Below, one piece after another: positions 25,294-34,368 of a DNA stretch of 64,000 nucleotides. The DNA is taken from positions 1,240,001 through 1,304,000 of the forward strand of contig CAVSES010000002.1 in assembly GCA_963727045.1 (NCBI GenBank), given 5' to 3'. The DNA is from Bog-1198 sp963727045. Its GTDB lineage: Bacteria > Pseudomonadota > Gammaproteobacteria > Steroidobacterales > Steroidobacteraceae. The position numbers were made by a program, and so were the translations under genes. The notes beneath the pieces are model-generated. The model searched no databases, was not told where the DNA came from, and saw only the letters and a list, made by a program, of their open reading frames with translations. How positions within the stretch are numbered: the first letter of the stretch is position 1; every line of letters begins with the position of its first letter.

Positions 25294-26385
25294 CTAGCGA
25301 TCGGCGGCGGCCCGCGCGCGGGCGAGTATCACGCGCTGCGCCGGATAGTCGAATTCGACTCCCAAACGGCGAATCTCGTCGATGATGCACAAATTGACGG
25401 CTTGCTGCAGGTCGAGCGGCGGATTGACGGCGGGCTGTTGCACGAAATACGAAAGCTCGAAGTGCAGGGCCGAGTCGCCCAGGGTCTTGAGATGGCACCG
25501 TTCGAATCGAGCATTTGCCTGTTCGCGCACGATGCGCTCGAGCACCTTGGGAATGTTCTCAAGCTTGTCCATGGGTGTTTCGTACGGCACGCGGATGGTT
25601 GCAAGCGCTCGTTGCTCCTGGGCGCGTCCGAAGTTGCGCACGCGGCTCTTCAGGATGTCGGCGTTCGACAGAATTATCTGTTCGCCGCCGTCACTGCGCA
25701 GGCGCGTGGTCTTGATGCCGATGTGCTCCACCTTGCCGGCATACGCGTCGATCTCCAGCCGGTCGCCGACAACGAAGGGCTTGTCCAGTGCGATCGACAG
25801 CGAGGCGAACAGATCGCCCAGCACGTTTTGCAGGGCCAGCGCCACCGCCACACCGCCGACTCCGAGGCCGGCCAGCAGCGCGGTGATGTTCACGCCGAGA
25901 TTGTCGAGCGCAACCAGGATGATCAGCGACCATACGGCGACTTTCGCGATGAAATTGATGATGTTCAGGGAGCCCGCGAAAACCCGATCCGCGCCGCGCT
26001 CCAATTCCTTCGTCTCCAGATAGAAGCGCACGGCCAGCACCGCCCAGAGCCCGACCTGCAACAATATGAGAATGAGCACAAACTTCGAGACGGCATGCTG
26101 AATCCGGTCCGGCAGGGTGAGGCCCGTTTGTGCGGCATCGAGCGAGATGGCGAAGAACAAGAACTGCCTGGTGTGGCCGGCGAGATGCCCGAACAGCCGG
26201 ACCGGCAATCGGTACTGGGCCGGCGAACGCTTGGTATACCGGGCCGAGATGAGGCGCCGCACGATCCACAGGGCGGACCAGACCGACGCGCCCACAATTG
26301 CGGCGATGAGCCAGTCGGTCCAGGAGTTGCTGAGAAGCAGCGCTTGCGCCGCATCGAGTTTATGGGTGAGGTAATCGCTCTTCAT
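25294..26385 (-). CDS. Small-conductance mechanosensitive channel family protein
   Basis: This 363-residue inner-membrane protein of the MscS family has four predicted membrane segments, the last being the pore helix with ALLAGLGVGGVAVALALQNVLGDLFASL. The MscS beta domain (DKPFVVGDRLEI, GKVEHIGIKTTRLRS, ILSNADILKSRVRNF) and an alpha/beta C-terminal domain follow. MscS-type channels release solutes on hypo-osmotic shock. The longer N-terminus fits the YnaI/YbdG-like branch more than minimal MscS. It is 20 bp upstream of trmL on the same strand. Confidence 0.88.
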   Translation of the reverse strand: MKSDYLTHKLDAAQALLLSNSWTDWLIAAIVGASVWSALWIVRRLISARYTKRSPAQYRLPVRLFGHLAGHTRQFLFFAISLDAAQTGLTLPDRIQHAVSKFVLILILLQVGLWAVLAVRFYLETKELERGADRVFAGSLNIINFIAKVAVWSLIILVALDNLGVNITALLAGLGVGGVAVALALQNVLGDLFASLSIALDKPFVVGDRLEIDAYAGKVEHIGIKTTRLRSDGGEQIILSNADILKSRVRNFGRAQEQRALATIRVPYETPMDKLENIPKVLERIVREQANARFERCHLKTLGDSALHFELSYFVQQPAVNPPLDLQQAVNLCIIDEIRRLGVEFDYPAQRVILARARAAADR

Positions 26386-26438
26386 GGCGGCAATTATAGG
26401 CTGCCGCGCGCGCTTGCGCCGGGCGCCGCGCCCTCGTA

Positions 26439-26464
26439 AGGAGCCAGTCTGAGACAGATTCCTA
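26439..26464. repeat. Imperfect palindrome related to the 13.4-kb repeat
   Basis: AGGAGCCAGTCTGAG differs at one base from the left arm of the repeat at 13361. The right arm, CAGATTCCTAG, is imperfect. On the minus strand it starts at the TAG stop of ntrC, just as the other copy starts at the stop of a DUF4139 gene. No T-run follows. Confidence 0.5.
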
Positions 26465-27868
26465 GGCGACGTCCTCCATGCCGAGTTCCTTCATTTTGCG
26501 CGACAGCGTATTGCGACCCCAACCCAGGAGCTTGGCCGCATCCTGCTTGAGCCCGTCGGCCTTGCGCAGCGCCACTCGGATCAATATGCGCTCGACCTCG
26601 GGCACTGCTTGATCCAGCAGCCGCCGGGTGCCGGCCTCCAATTCCTGCTCGGCCCAATGCGACAGTTTCGCCATCCAATCGTGATTCGCGGCATGGCCGG
26701 CCGGAACGCCGCCGAGATCGGGCGGAATATCCTCGGCGCGGATCTCACGTCCCGGCGCGGTGACGGTCAGGCGGCGGCAGGCATTCACGAGCTGGCGCAC
26801 GTTGCCCGGCCAATCGAAGGTCACCAGCGCGTTCTCCGCCGGCGTGGTCAGCAATTTCGGCTCGACGCCGAGCTCCTGTCCGGCGACGGCGAGATAATGG
26901 CGCAACAGTTCGGGAATATCTTCCCGTCGTTCGCGCAGCGGCGGGATTTCGATGCGAATGACGTTCAGTCTGTGCAGCAGGTCCTCGCGAAAGTGGCCGG
27001 AGGTCACGCGGGCCTCGAGATCCTGATGGGTGGCGGCGATGACGCGAACGTCGACCTTGACGGGCGTCTGACCGCCGACCCGGTAGAACTCGCCCTCGGC
27101 CAGCACGCGCAGCAGGCGCGTCTGCAGCGCCGGCGACATGTCCCCGATTTCATCGAGGAACAGCGTGCCCCCGTCCGCCTGTTCGAACCGTCCGCGGCGC
27201 AGTGCGTCGGCGCCGGTGAACGCGCCCTTCTCGTGGCCGAAAAGCTCCGACTCGAGGAGATCCGCGGTGAAGGCCGCCGTATTGAGCGCGACGAATGCCT
27301 TGTTGGACCGCGGACTGTGGCGGTGCAGAGCACGCGCCACGAGCTCCTTGCCCGTGCCCGATTCGCCTGTGATCAGCACCGTCATGCTCGAGCGCGACAG
27401 TCTGCCGATTGCGCGAAACACCTGCTGCATGGCCGCCGCTTGACCGAGCAGCTCCGGAATGCTGCGCCGTGCTGCATCGACATCGATGGATATGGTCGCC
27501 TGCTGCGCGGCGCGACGAACGAGATCCACCGCCTTGTCGATGTCGAAAGGCTTGGGCAGGTATTCGAATGCACCGCCCTGGTAGGCCGCGACCGCCGCAT
27601 CGAGGTCCGAGTGCGCGGTCATGACGATCACGGGCAAGCCAGGCCGCGATGCTTGAATTTCCTTCAGCAGATCAAGTCCGCTGCGCCCTGGCATCCGAAT
27701 GTCGGTCATCAATACGTCGGGCGCGCCGGAGCGCAGGGCCGTCAAGACATTGTCGGCCTGATCGAAGCACTTGGCGGTCATGCCGCTGCTCTTCAGCGCC
27801 TTTTCGAGCACCCACCGGATGGACGCATCGTCGTCGACCAACCAGACCTGCAGCGGCTTCGAATTCAT
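26462..27868 (-). CDS. ntrC: Nitrogen-regulation response regulator NtrC
   Basis: The 468-residue sigma-54 activator has a receiver domain (1-120, phospho-acceptor D56 in MTDIRMPG), a central AAA+ domain with Walker A GESGTGKE, the sigma-54 contact loop GAFTGA and Walker B FLDEIGDM, and a C-terminal Fis-type helix-turn-helix (KQDAAKLLGWGRNTLSRKMKELG). NtrB phosphorylates it when nitrogen is short, and it then turns on glnA and other genes. Its ATG overlaps the ntrB stop by 4 bp (ATGA). Its stop codon is inside a small palindromic repeat. Confidence 0.95.
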   Translation of the reverse strand: MNSKPLQVWLVDDDASIRWVLEKALKSSGMTAKCFDQADNVLTALRSGAPDVLMTDIRMPGRSGLDLLKEIQASRPGLPVIVMTAHSDLDAAVAAYQGGAFEYLPKPFDIDKAVDLVRRAAQQATISIDVDAARRSIPELLGQAAAMQQVFRAIGRLSRSSMTVLITGESGTGKELVARALHRHSPRSNKAFVALNTAAFTADLLESELFGHEKGAFTGADALRRGRFEQADGGTLFLDEIGDMSPALQTRLLRVLAEGEFYRVGGQTPVKVDVRVIAATHQDLEARVTSGHFREDLLHRLNVIRIEIPPLRERREDIPELLRHYLAVAGQELGVEPKLLTTPAENALVTFDWPGNVRQLVNACRRLTVTAPGREIRAEDIPPDLGGVPAGHAANHDWMAKLSHWAEQELEAGTRRLLDQAVPEVERILIRVALRKADGLKQDAAKLLGWGRNTLSRKMKELGMEDVA

Positions 27869-28956
27869 GCGGAGTCCATGGGCAGAGAAATGACGAAGAT
27901 GGTTCTGCCCGGCGCGCTGTCGAACTCGATGAGTCCGCCGTGACGGCTGACGAGGTCCTGGGCGATCCCGAGCCCCAAGCCCGTGCCGTCGGCGCGCCCG
28001 GACACGAGCGGATAAAATATCGTATCGCGAATTTCTGGGAGCACTCCCGGACCGTTGTCTTCGAATTGAATTGAAGCCGCCAGACGATGGCGCTGCGCGC
28101 CCACGCTGGCATTGATCGCCGCGCGGGTTCGCAGAATCAGCCGCGGCGACTGCACGTTGCCGCCCGACAGAGCTTGGATCGCATTGCGGCCGAGGTTCAG
28201 CATCGCCTGAATGATGTGGTTCGGATCGACCGTGAGCGGCGGCAGGCTGGGGTCGTAGTCGCGGTCGACGGTGACCCCTTCGGGCGCTTCGCTGCGCAGC
28301 AGATGATAGACGCGTTCGAGCAGTTCATGCACATTGACCAGTTGCTTCGCCGGCGGACGGCCGGGTCCCAGCATGGAGTCGAGCAAATTCGTGAGCCGGT
28401 CCGCTTCGCTGATGATGACGCGCGTGTATTCGCGCAGCGCCGGATCGAGGAGTTCGCGCTCGAGCAGCTGCGCCGCCCCGCGCAGGCCGCCGAGCGGATT
28501 CTTGATTTCATGCGCGAGCTGGCGGACCATCAGGCGGCTCCCGCCCAATTGCGCGAGCAGCGCGTTTTCGCGGGTCAGGCGACGATGCTGCGTGATGTCT
28601 TCGATCTCCAGAAGGAGCCGTGAATTCTCCTGCCCCAGCGTTATTTGGGTGACGGCGCAGTCCAGGATGCGGTCCACTCCGCCGGGCGCCGGCCACGCGA
28701 GTTCACGCTGCACGACGCCCTCGCTTTCCCGGCGCGCCCGCTCGAACAGGGGCGACAACGCTTCAGCGCCGCGCGCCAATTCCGTGATGGTGCGGCCGAG
28801 CGCCTGGTTCTGACCCAGGCCCAGCAGGGTTTGCGCGGCAGCATTCAAATAGTCGACCCGTAAATCTTGATCCAGCAAGAAAACGCTGGTCACGAGGCCG
28901 TCGAGAAGCTCGTTTCCCTGGATTTGAATTGCGTTCAGTTTGAATTCAGCGGCCAA
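27865..28956 (-). CDS. ntrB: Nitrogen-regulation sensor histidine kinase NtrB
   Basis: This 363-residue cytoplasmic histidine kinase has a PAS domain (about 15-120), an H-box QLAHEIKNPLGGLRGAAQLL with the phospho-accepting H149, and an ATPase domain with N-, G1- (DNGPGV) and G2-box (GTGLGLGIAQDLV) motifs. It responds to nitrogen status through PII protein and controls NtrC phosphorylation. No membrane segments are present, as expected. It lies between the DUF4124 gene and ntrC on the same strand. Confidence 0.95.
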   Translation of the reverse strand: MAAEFKLNAIQIQGNELLDGLVTSVFLLDQDLRVDYLNAAAQTLLGLGQNQALGRTITELARGAEALSPLFERARRESEGVVQRELAWPAPGGVDRILDCAVTQITLGQENSRLLLEIEDITQHRRLTRENALLAQLGGSRLMVRQLAHEIKNPLGGLRGAAQLLERELLDPALREYTRVIISEADRLTNLLDSMLGPGRPPAKQLVNVHELLERVYHLLRSEAPEGVTVDRDYDPSLPPLTVDPNHIIQAMLNLGRNAIQALSGGNVQSPRLILRTRAAINASVGAQRHRLAASIQFEDNGPGVLPEIRDTIFYPLVSGRADGTGLGLGIAQDLVSRHGGLIEFDSAPGRTIFVISLPMDSA

Positions 28957-28986
28957 TCGGGACGTCCGGTTGGCGGAAAAAACGCG

Positions 28987-29541
28987 CTACGGCTTCTGGT
29001 GCGTGGGCGACAGGGCCGAAGGTTGCCGCACGAAGAAGGTGACGCTCTCGGTGCTCTGCGATTCGCCGCTCTGTGAATCCGTGATGGTCGCGGCGATTGC
29101 ATAGGTGCCGCGATCCAGGCGCGGCAGGTTGAACTGGGTCGTGTTCGGCCCCTGATCGTCGATCTGCCGCCCGTTGAGACGCCAGGTGACGACGTGATTC
29201 GGTTTGAGGTCGGGAATCAGCGTCAAACTCACGCTGATGAGTTCGTCGCCGAAGAACGTCTGGTCGGGGACTGGCGAAGTGACGGCAAACTGGGTGTAGC
29301 CGAGCCCCGGGGGCTGCTTCTGACCGTCCGGCGCCCCGCTGTCCATGGGCGCGGCCGCGCGCGGGGCTGTGGATGCTCCCGTGCCCTCGCTCGACGAGGT
29401 GGTTATTTTTTGAGCACCCGGGACCGGTTGATCCGAAAAATGGACCACTCCGTCGGAGTCGGTCCACTTGTAGATCACGGCGGCGTTTCCCGCGAACGCT
29501 GCGAGGGCGGCCAGCACGATCCAAGGTCTCCAAGGGTGCAT
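28987..29541 (-). CDS. DUF4124 domain-containing exported protein
   Basis: The 184-residue product has a signal peptide (MHPWRPWIVLAALAAFAGNAA) followed at once by the DUF4124 motif VIYKWTDSDGVVHFSDQPVPG. A disordered Ser/Ala/Pro linker and a beta-rich C-terminal segment (Ig- or cadherin-like, TWRLNGRQ and YAIAATITDSQSG) come next. Function is unknown. A DUF4124 gene in this position between glnA and ntrBC is common in gammaproteobacteria, which suggests that it belongs to the nitrogen cluster by location at least. It starts about 98 bp after the glnA stop, past a terminator-like hairpin. Confidence 0.75.
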   Translation of the reverse strand: MHPWRPWIVLAALAAFAGNAAVIYKWTDSDGVVHFSDQPVPGAQKITTSSSEGTGASTAPRAAAPMDSGAPDGQKQPPGLGYTQFAVTSPVPDQTFFGDELISVSLTLIPDLKPNHVVTWRLNGRQIDDQGPNTTQFNLPRLDRGTYAIAATITDSQSGESQSTESVTFFVRQPSALSPTHQKP

Positions 29542-29571
29542 AAGTAGAAAGCATAGCCCTATCGCCTCCTG

Positions 29572-29610
29572 GCCACAAAACGAGGTGACGGCGGCGTGAC
29601 CGCCGTCACC
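29572..29610 (-). terminator. Rho-independent terminator after glnA
   Basis: A perfect 11-bp stem (GGTGACGGCGG at 29584-29594 with its complement at 29600-29610) has a 5-base loop. On the minus strand it is followed by CTCGTTTTG, a short T-run. It lies about 29 bp after the glnA stop and before the DUF4124-ntrB-ntrC genes, so it can reduce but need not abolish read-through. Confidence 0.7.
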
Positions 29611-29638
29611 TTAAGGCCCCGTGCACCCAGCAAGGACC

Positions 29639-31048
29639 TCACAGGCTGTAGTACATCTCCACTTCGATCGGATGCGTGGTCATGCGCACCCGGGTTACTT
29701 CCTTCATTTTCAGCTCGATGTACGCGTCGATCAGGTCGTCAGTGAACACGCCTCCCGCCTTGAGAAAGCCCCGATCCTTGTCCAAGTAGTCGAGCGCCAT
29801 GTCCAGGGAATGACAAACCGTCGGTATCTTCTTGTCCTCTTCCGGCTCCAAATCGTAGAGATCCTTGTCGCCGGGCTCTCCCGGATGGATCTTGTTTTGA
29901 ATTCCATCGATGCCCGCCAACAGCATGGAGGCAAATGCGAAGTAAGGATTAGCGGTTGCATCGGGAAAACGCACCTCGATGCGCCGGCCTTTGGGATTGG
30001 AGATCCAGGGAATGCGGATCGACGCGGACCGGTTGCGCGCGGAGTAGGCGAGCTTCACCGGCGCCTCGAACCCGGGCACCAGGCGCTTGTAGCTGTTGGT
30101 GCTCGCATTGGTGAACGCGTTGATCGCGCGCGCATGCTTGATGATGCCGCCGATGTAATAGAGCGCGATGTCGGACAGGCCGCCGTACTTGTCGCCGGCG
30201 AACAGCGCTTTGCCGTCCTTTTGCAGCGATTGATGCACGTGCATGCCGCTGCCGTTGTCGCCCACGATGGGTTTCGGCATGAAAGTCAGCGTTTTTCCAT
30301 AGCCGTGCGCGACGTTTTGCAGCGCGTATTTGAGAATCTGCACTTCATCGGCTTTCTTGGTCAGCGTATTCGCGGCCACGTTGATTTCGCCCTGGCCCGA
30401 GGTCGCCACCTCGTGGTGATGCACTTCGAACTTCAAGCCCATTTCCTCGCAGGCCATCGACATGGCTGTGCGGATGTCCTGCTGCGAATCGACGGGAGGA
30501 ACCGGAAAGTAACCGCCCTTTACGGCAGGACGATGGCCTTTATTTCCGTCTTCATAGGCCTTTCCGGCATTCCAAGCCCCTTCGTAGGAGTCCACTTCGT
30601 ACGAGCAGCCGTTCATGCTCGAACTGACGGTGACGCTGTCGAAAATGAAGAATTCGTTTTCCGGTCCGAACAATGCGGAGTCGGCAATCCCCGAGGACTT
30701 AAGATAGGCTTCGGCGCGCTTGGCCAATGATCGCGGGTCCCGCTCGTAGCCCTGCATGGTCATGGGTTCGATGACGTCGCAGCGCAGATCCACCGTCGTC
30801 TCCTCGTAGAACGGATCGATGACGGCGGTCGCGGGGTCCGGCATCAAGATCATGTCTGACTCGTTGATGCCCTTCCATCCGGCGATCGACGAACCGTCGA
30901 ACATTTTGCCGTCCTTGAAAAAGCCCTCGTCCACCAAGCGGGTCGGAATGGTGACGTGATGCTCCTTGCCGAGAGTGTCGGTAAAGCGCAGATCGGCGAA
31001 TTTCGCGTCTTTTTCTTTGATGAGTTTCAGAACATCGGCGGGAGTCAT
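29639..31048 (-). CDS. glnA: Glutamine synthetase, type I
   Basis: The 469-residue dodecameric enzyme makes glutamine from glutamate, ammonia and ATP. The beta-grasp N-terminus, the DGSSIAGWKGI latch, the EFFIFD metal-binding strand, the GDNGSGMHVHQSL ATP-site loop and NRSASIRIP are all present. The adenylylation site is Y398 in DLYDLEPEE, so GlnE-type control is likely. The ATG at 31048 follows GAGGA at the right distance; the frame is open further upstream but not conserved. A sigma-54 promoter lies about 60-75 bp upstream, pointing to NtrC control. Confidence 0.97.
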   Translation of the reverse strand: MTPADVLKLIKEKDAKFADLRFTDTLGKEHHVTIPTRLVDEGFFKDGKMFDGSSIAGWKGINESDMILMPDPATAVIDPFYEETTVDLRCDVIEPMTMQGYERDPRSLAKRAEAYLKSSGIADSALFGPENEFFIFDSVTVSSSMNGCSYEVDSYEGAWNAGKAYEDGNKGHRPAVKGGYFPVPPVDSQQDIRTAMSMACEEMGLKFEVHHHEVATSGQGEINVAANTLTKKADEVQILKYALQNVAHGYGKTLTFMPKPIVGDNGSGMHVHQSLQKDGKALFAGDKYGGLSDIALYYIGGIIKHARAINAFTNASTNSYKRLVPGFEAPVKLAYSARNRSASIRIPWISNPKGRRIEVRFPDATANPYFAFASMLLAGIDGIQNKIHPGEPGDKDLYDLEPEEDKKIPTVCHSLDMALDYLDKDRGFLKAGGVFTDDLIDAYIELKMKEVTRVRMTTHPIEVEMYYSL

Positions 31049-31108
31049 TGGCGTCCTCGGAAGTGAAAGATTATTTGGCCAAGGCTTGGCCTCGGGTCCT
31101 GTCGACAA

Positions 31109-31125
31109 TGCAGATAATGTGCCAG
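31109..31125 (-). promoter_or_regulatory. Sigma-54 promoter of glnA
   Basis: On the minus strand the sequence reads CTGGCAC-ATTAT-CTGCA, matching the sigma-54 consensus TGGCAC-N5-TTGCA with the required GG-N10-GC spacing. Transcription should begin near 31098, giving a leader of about 50 bases before the glnA ATG. An ntrBC pair lies downstream, which supports this reading. Confidence 0.7.
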
Positions 31126-31206
31126 AGTGATGCGCAGTCTGATCAAGCACTTGCGCACTCTCAACCGACGCTCGTGCATCATAATGGATCGAATGAGGAA
31201 AAAGTG

Positions 31207-31223
31207 TGCCCTTAGTTGGTGCA
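31207..31223. promoter_or_regulatory. Candidate NtrC binding site upstream of glnA
   Basis: The 17-bp sequence TGCCCTTAGTTGGTGCA has one perfect NtrC half-site (TGGTGCA) and a partial partner (consensus TGCACCA-N3-TGGTGCA). Its centre is about 117 bp upstream of the predicted sigma-54 start, the distance usual for NtrC enhancers at glnA. A second clear site was not found. Confidence 0.4.
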
Positions 31224-31366
31224 TCGCCGCACCGCCTGCTGCATTCCAAGGCCAAGCCGGCGAAAGCCTCGTGGCGATGAGCGAATTGGGTGCACGGGTG
31301 AACCCTAAGACACCTCTGAGTGGCGTCGCTATACTCGCTGGCTTTGCTTAACGTCGTGAGTATTTG

Positions 31367-32296
31367 ATGGCCCCCGCTCTTCCCAAGCCGCCCTCCACTT
31401 TTCAGGATCTTATTTTTGCGCTGCAGAAATATTGGTCAACTCAAGGGTGCATCATCTTGCAGCCCTACGACATGGAAATGGGCGCCGGCACTTTCCACTC
31501 CGCGACGTTTCTGCGCGCCGTCGGTCCCGAGCCCTGGAGTGCGGCGTATGTGCAACCCTCGCGCCGGCCGACTGACGGGCGCTATGGCAACAATCCGTTC
31601 CGTCTGCAGCACTACTATCAGTTTCAGGTATGCATCAAGCCCTCACCTGATGATTTTCAAGAGCTCTACCTGGGGTCTTTGCGCGCCCTGGGGTTCGATC
31701 TATTGACGCATGACATCCGATTCGTCGAAGACAATTGGGAATCGCCCACCCTCGGCGCCTGGGGATTGGGCTGGGAAGTCTGGCTGAACGGCATGGAAGT
31801 CTCGCAATTCACGTATTTCCAGCAGGTGGGGGGATTGGACTGCCGTCCGGTGATGGGTGAGATCACGTACGGACTCGAGCGGTTGGGAATGTACATCCAA
31901 GGCACGGAAAGCATCTTCGATATCGTGTGGACCGACGGTCCGTTCGGCACCATCACGTATGGCGACGTGTTCCACCAGAACGAAGTGGAACAATCCACCT
32001 ATAACTTCGAGAAGGCCGACACGGCGGTTCTGTCGGCCGGGTTCGATGCGCATGAAATCGCCTGCCGGCGCCTGCTTGAGGACAAGCTGGTGCTGCCGGC
32101 CTATGAACAGATGGTGAAGGCTTCGCACGCCTTCAATCTGTTGGATGCGCGGCACGCCGTGTCCGTCACGGAGCGCCAGCGCTACATTCTACGGGTACGC
32201 ACCCTCGCGCGCGGCGTGGCCGAGGCTTACCGCGCGAGCCGTGAAGCGCTCGGCTTCCCGCTCATCAAACGCGCTGCCGCAGGGTCCGTTCCCTGA
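31367..32296 (+). CDS. glyQ: Glycine-tRNA ligase, alpha subunit
   Basis: The 309-residue catalytic subunit of the bacterial (alpha2beta2) glycyl-tRNA synthetase forms glycyl-adenylate and charges tRNA-Gly. It has the class II motifs and signature segments FQDLIFALQKYWSTQGCIILQPYD, VQPSRRPTDGRYGNNPFRLQHYYQFQV and WEVWLNGMEVSQFTYFQQVGG. The ATG at 31367 is preferred to the TTG one codon earlier. Its last base is the first base of glyS. Length is normal. Confidence 0.97.
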   Translation: MAPALPKPPSTFQDLIFALQKYWSTQGCIILQPYDMEMGAGTFHSATFLRAVGPEPWSAAYVQPSRRPTDGRYGNNPFRLQHYYQFQVCIKPSPDDFQELYLGSLRALGFDLLTHDIRFVEDNWESPTLGAWGLGWEVWLNGMEVSQFTYFQQVGGLDCRPVMGEITYGLERLGMYIQGTESIFDIVWTDGPFGTITYGDVFHQNEVEQSTYNFEKADTAVLSAGFDAHEIACRRLLEDKLVLPAYEQMVKASHAFNLLDARHAVSVTERQRYILRVRTLARGVAEAYRASREALGFPLIKRAAAGSVP

Positions 32297-34359
32297 TGGG
32301 CGCACATGATCTGTTGTTCGAGCTTTGCACCGAGGAGCTTCCGCCGCGGACGCTGCTCGGCTTGTCGAACGCTCTGACCGAGGGACTTCGCGTGGGGATA
32401 GACGGGGCCGGCATCGCGCACGGCAAGATTCATGGATTTGCGACGCCGCGGCGTCTCGCCGTGCGAATTCAAAAGCTGGCGCAGCATCAGCCCGACCGCG
32501 AGGTCGAAAGACGCGGGCCGCCGCTCAAGGCATCCTTCGACGCGCAGGGCGAGCCCACGCAGGCCGCCATCGCATTCGCCAAGAATTGCGGCGTGGCCTT
32601 GGCGCAGCTCACCAAGCTCGAGACCGACAAGGGGGCATGGCTGGTATTCCGCGGGACCGAGCGCGGCGCCGCGACCACGGCTCTGCTCCCCCACATCGTC
32701 AATCAGGCCATCGCTTCATTGCCGATTGCGCGACGAATGCGGTGGGGCAGCCGCACCGCGGAGTTCGTCAGGCCGGTGCACAGCGTGGTTCTTTTGTATG
32801 GCGAAACAGTGGTGCCGGCTGAAGTCCTCGGACTCCTGACCGGCCGCGTGACGTTTGGCCATCGCTTTCATGCACCGAAGCCCATCGCGCTCAAATCGGC
32901 CCGCGGTTACGAGAGCCGGCTGCGCCGCGCCAAAGTGGTGGCGGATTTCGCCCTGCGGCGTGCGCTGATCCGCGCGGGCATTAATGAGACGGCACGTTCG
33001 AGCGGCGGCACCGCGCTCATCGATGAGGCCTTGCTCGACGAAGTTACCGCGCTGGTCGAGTGGCCGGTGCCCATTGCCGGTCAATTCGAACAGCGGTTCC
33101 TCAGCCTGCCGCGCGAGGTCGTCATCGCGACGGTTCAGGACCATCAGCGTTACTTCGCAGTGGAAGGGCCGGACGGCAAACTTTCGGGCTGGTTCGTTAC
33201 CGTCAGCAATATAGTGAGTCGCGACCCATCCCAGGTGCGGCGGGGGAATGAGCGCGTCGTCCGGCCGCGGTTGAGCGACGCCGCGTTTTTCTGGGAGCAG
33301 GATCGGAGAATCTCGCTCGATGCCCAGGCGGCCCGCCTGGGCGGGATGACCTTTCAGGCCAGGTTGGGCACCTACGCCGACAAGACGCTGCGGCTCAAGA
33401 CATTGGCGCAACTGATCGGCAGGCGCATCGGCGCCGCAGATTACGTGGCGCGGGCCGCCGAGCTGGCAAAGGCCGACCTGATGACCGCCATGGTGGGCGA
33501 ATTTCCCGAATTGCAGGGGACCATGGGCCGCTACTACGCCGAAGCGCAGGGAGAGCCGCAGGAATTGGCCAGGGGCTTGCAGGAGCAATACCTGCCCCGC
33601 TTTGCAGGCGATTCGCTACCCGCTACCAAGACCGGGCAGGCCCTCGCGCTCGCCGACAGGATCGATACTTTGGTGGGAATTTTCGCCATCGAGCAGCGGC
33701 CGACAGGCGCCAAGGATCCGTTCGGTCTGCGGCGCGCCGCTCTGGGTGTGCTGCGCATATTGCTCGAGGGCCGCCTGGACTTGGACCTGCTCGAGGTGCT
33801 CAAGGTCGCGGCCGATGCACAGCCGGTGCAACGAGTCGGGGTGGTGGACGAGGTTTACGATTTCATCGTCGAGCGTTTCCGGGGCGTGCTGCTGGAGGAT
33901 TCCGGAACCACGAGCGAAATGCTCGACGCGGTGCTCGCGAACCGCCCGCACTCGCCGCTCGATGCCGTTACCCGGCTGCAGGCGTTGAAGGAGTTCCTGC
34001 TTCTGCCGGAAGCCGGTATTCTCGCGGCCATCAACAAGCGAATTGCGAACATCCTGAAAAAAACCTCGCTTGCACCGGATGCGACGGTCAACCTTGATGT
34101 GTTGACCGAGGACGCGGAGCGGAAGCTGCACGATGTGCTGCGCGATCTGAAGGGTCCCGCCGAGAGCGCCGCGGCGCAGCGCCGGTATTCGCATAACCTG
34201 AAGATGTTGGTGGCCCTGAGGGCGCCGGTCGATGATTTTTTTGAGCGCATCATGGTGATGGACGAGAATATCGAACTGCGCAACAACCGCCTGGCGCTGC
34301 TGCGGGACGTACTGCTGCTGCTTGGCGGGGTCGCCGATCTGTCGCGCCTGCCGGGCTGA
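32296..34359 (+). CDS. glyS: Glycine-tRNA ligase, beta subunit
   Basis: The 687-residue beta subunit carries the tRNA-binding and editing-like parts. It opens with LLFELCTEELPPR, carries IATVQDHQRYFAVEG, HD-like NDPFGLRRAALGVLRILLE (here DPFGLRRAALG), and a C-terminal DALR-type anticodon-binding region (FFERIMVMDENIELRNNRLALLR). The start overlaps glyQ by one base (TGATG), so both subunits are made in balance. The next gene is plsC, without the gmhB gene found between them in some relatives. Confidence 0.97.
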   Translation: MGAHDLLFELCTEELPPRTLLGLSNALTEGLRVGIDGAGIAHGKIHGFATPRRLAVRIQKLAQHQPDREVERRGPPLKASFDAQGEPTQAAIAFAKNCGVALAQLTKLETDKGAWLVFRGTERGAATTALLPHIVNQAIASLPIARRMRWGSRTAEFVRPVHSVVLLYGETVVPAEVLGLLTGRVTFGHRFHAPKPIALKSARGYESRLRRAKVVADFALRRALIRAGINETARSSGGTALIDEALLDEVTALVEWPVPIAGQFEQRFLSLPREVVIATVQDHQRYFAVEGPDGKLSGWFVTVSNIVSRDPSQVRRGNERVVRPRLSDAAFFWEQDRRISLDAQAARLGGMTFQARLGTYADKTLRLKTLAQLIGRRIGAADYVARAAELAKADLMTAMVGEFPELQGTMGRYYAEAQGEPQELARGLQEQYLPRFAGDSLPATKTGQALALADRIDTLVGIFAIEQRPTGAKDPFGLRRAALGVLRILLEGRLDLDLLEVLKVAADAQPVQRVGVVDEVYDFIVERFRGVLLEDSGTTSEMLDAVLANRPHSPLDAVTRLQALKEFLLLPEAGILAAINKRIANILKKTSLAPDATVNLDVLTEDAERKLHDVLRDLKGPAESAAAQRRYSHNLKMLVALRAPVDDFFERIMVMDENIELRNNRLALLRDVLLLLGGVADLSRLPG

Positions 34360-34368
34360 AGCGACATC

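Larger units (their letters stand above)
31049..31366. other. Divergent glnA-glyQ intergenic region
   Basis: Of about 318 bp without a gene, the left part holds the glnA leader, a sigma-54 promoter and an NtrC-like site. On the right, TATACT at 31330-31335 could be a -10 element for glyQ, but no convincing -35 partner is visible. A 74-codon open frame in the region shows no gene-like composition. Confidence 0.6.

Noticed and set aside
31160..31180. Second NtrC site before glnA (around TCGTGCA)
   Set aside because: One half-site only partly matches and the partner is absent.
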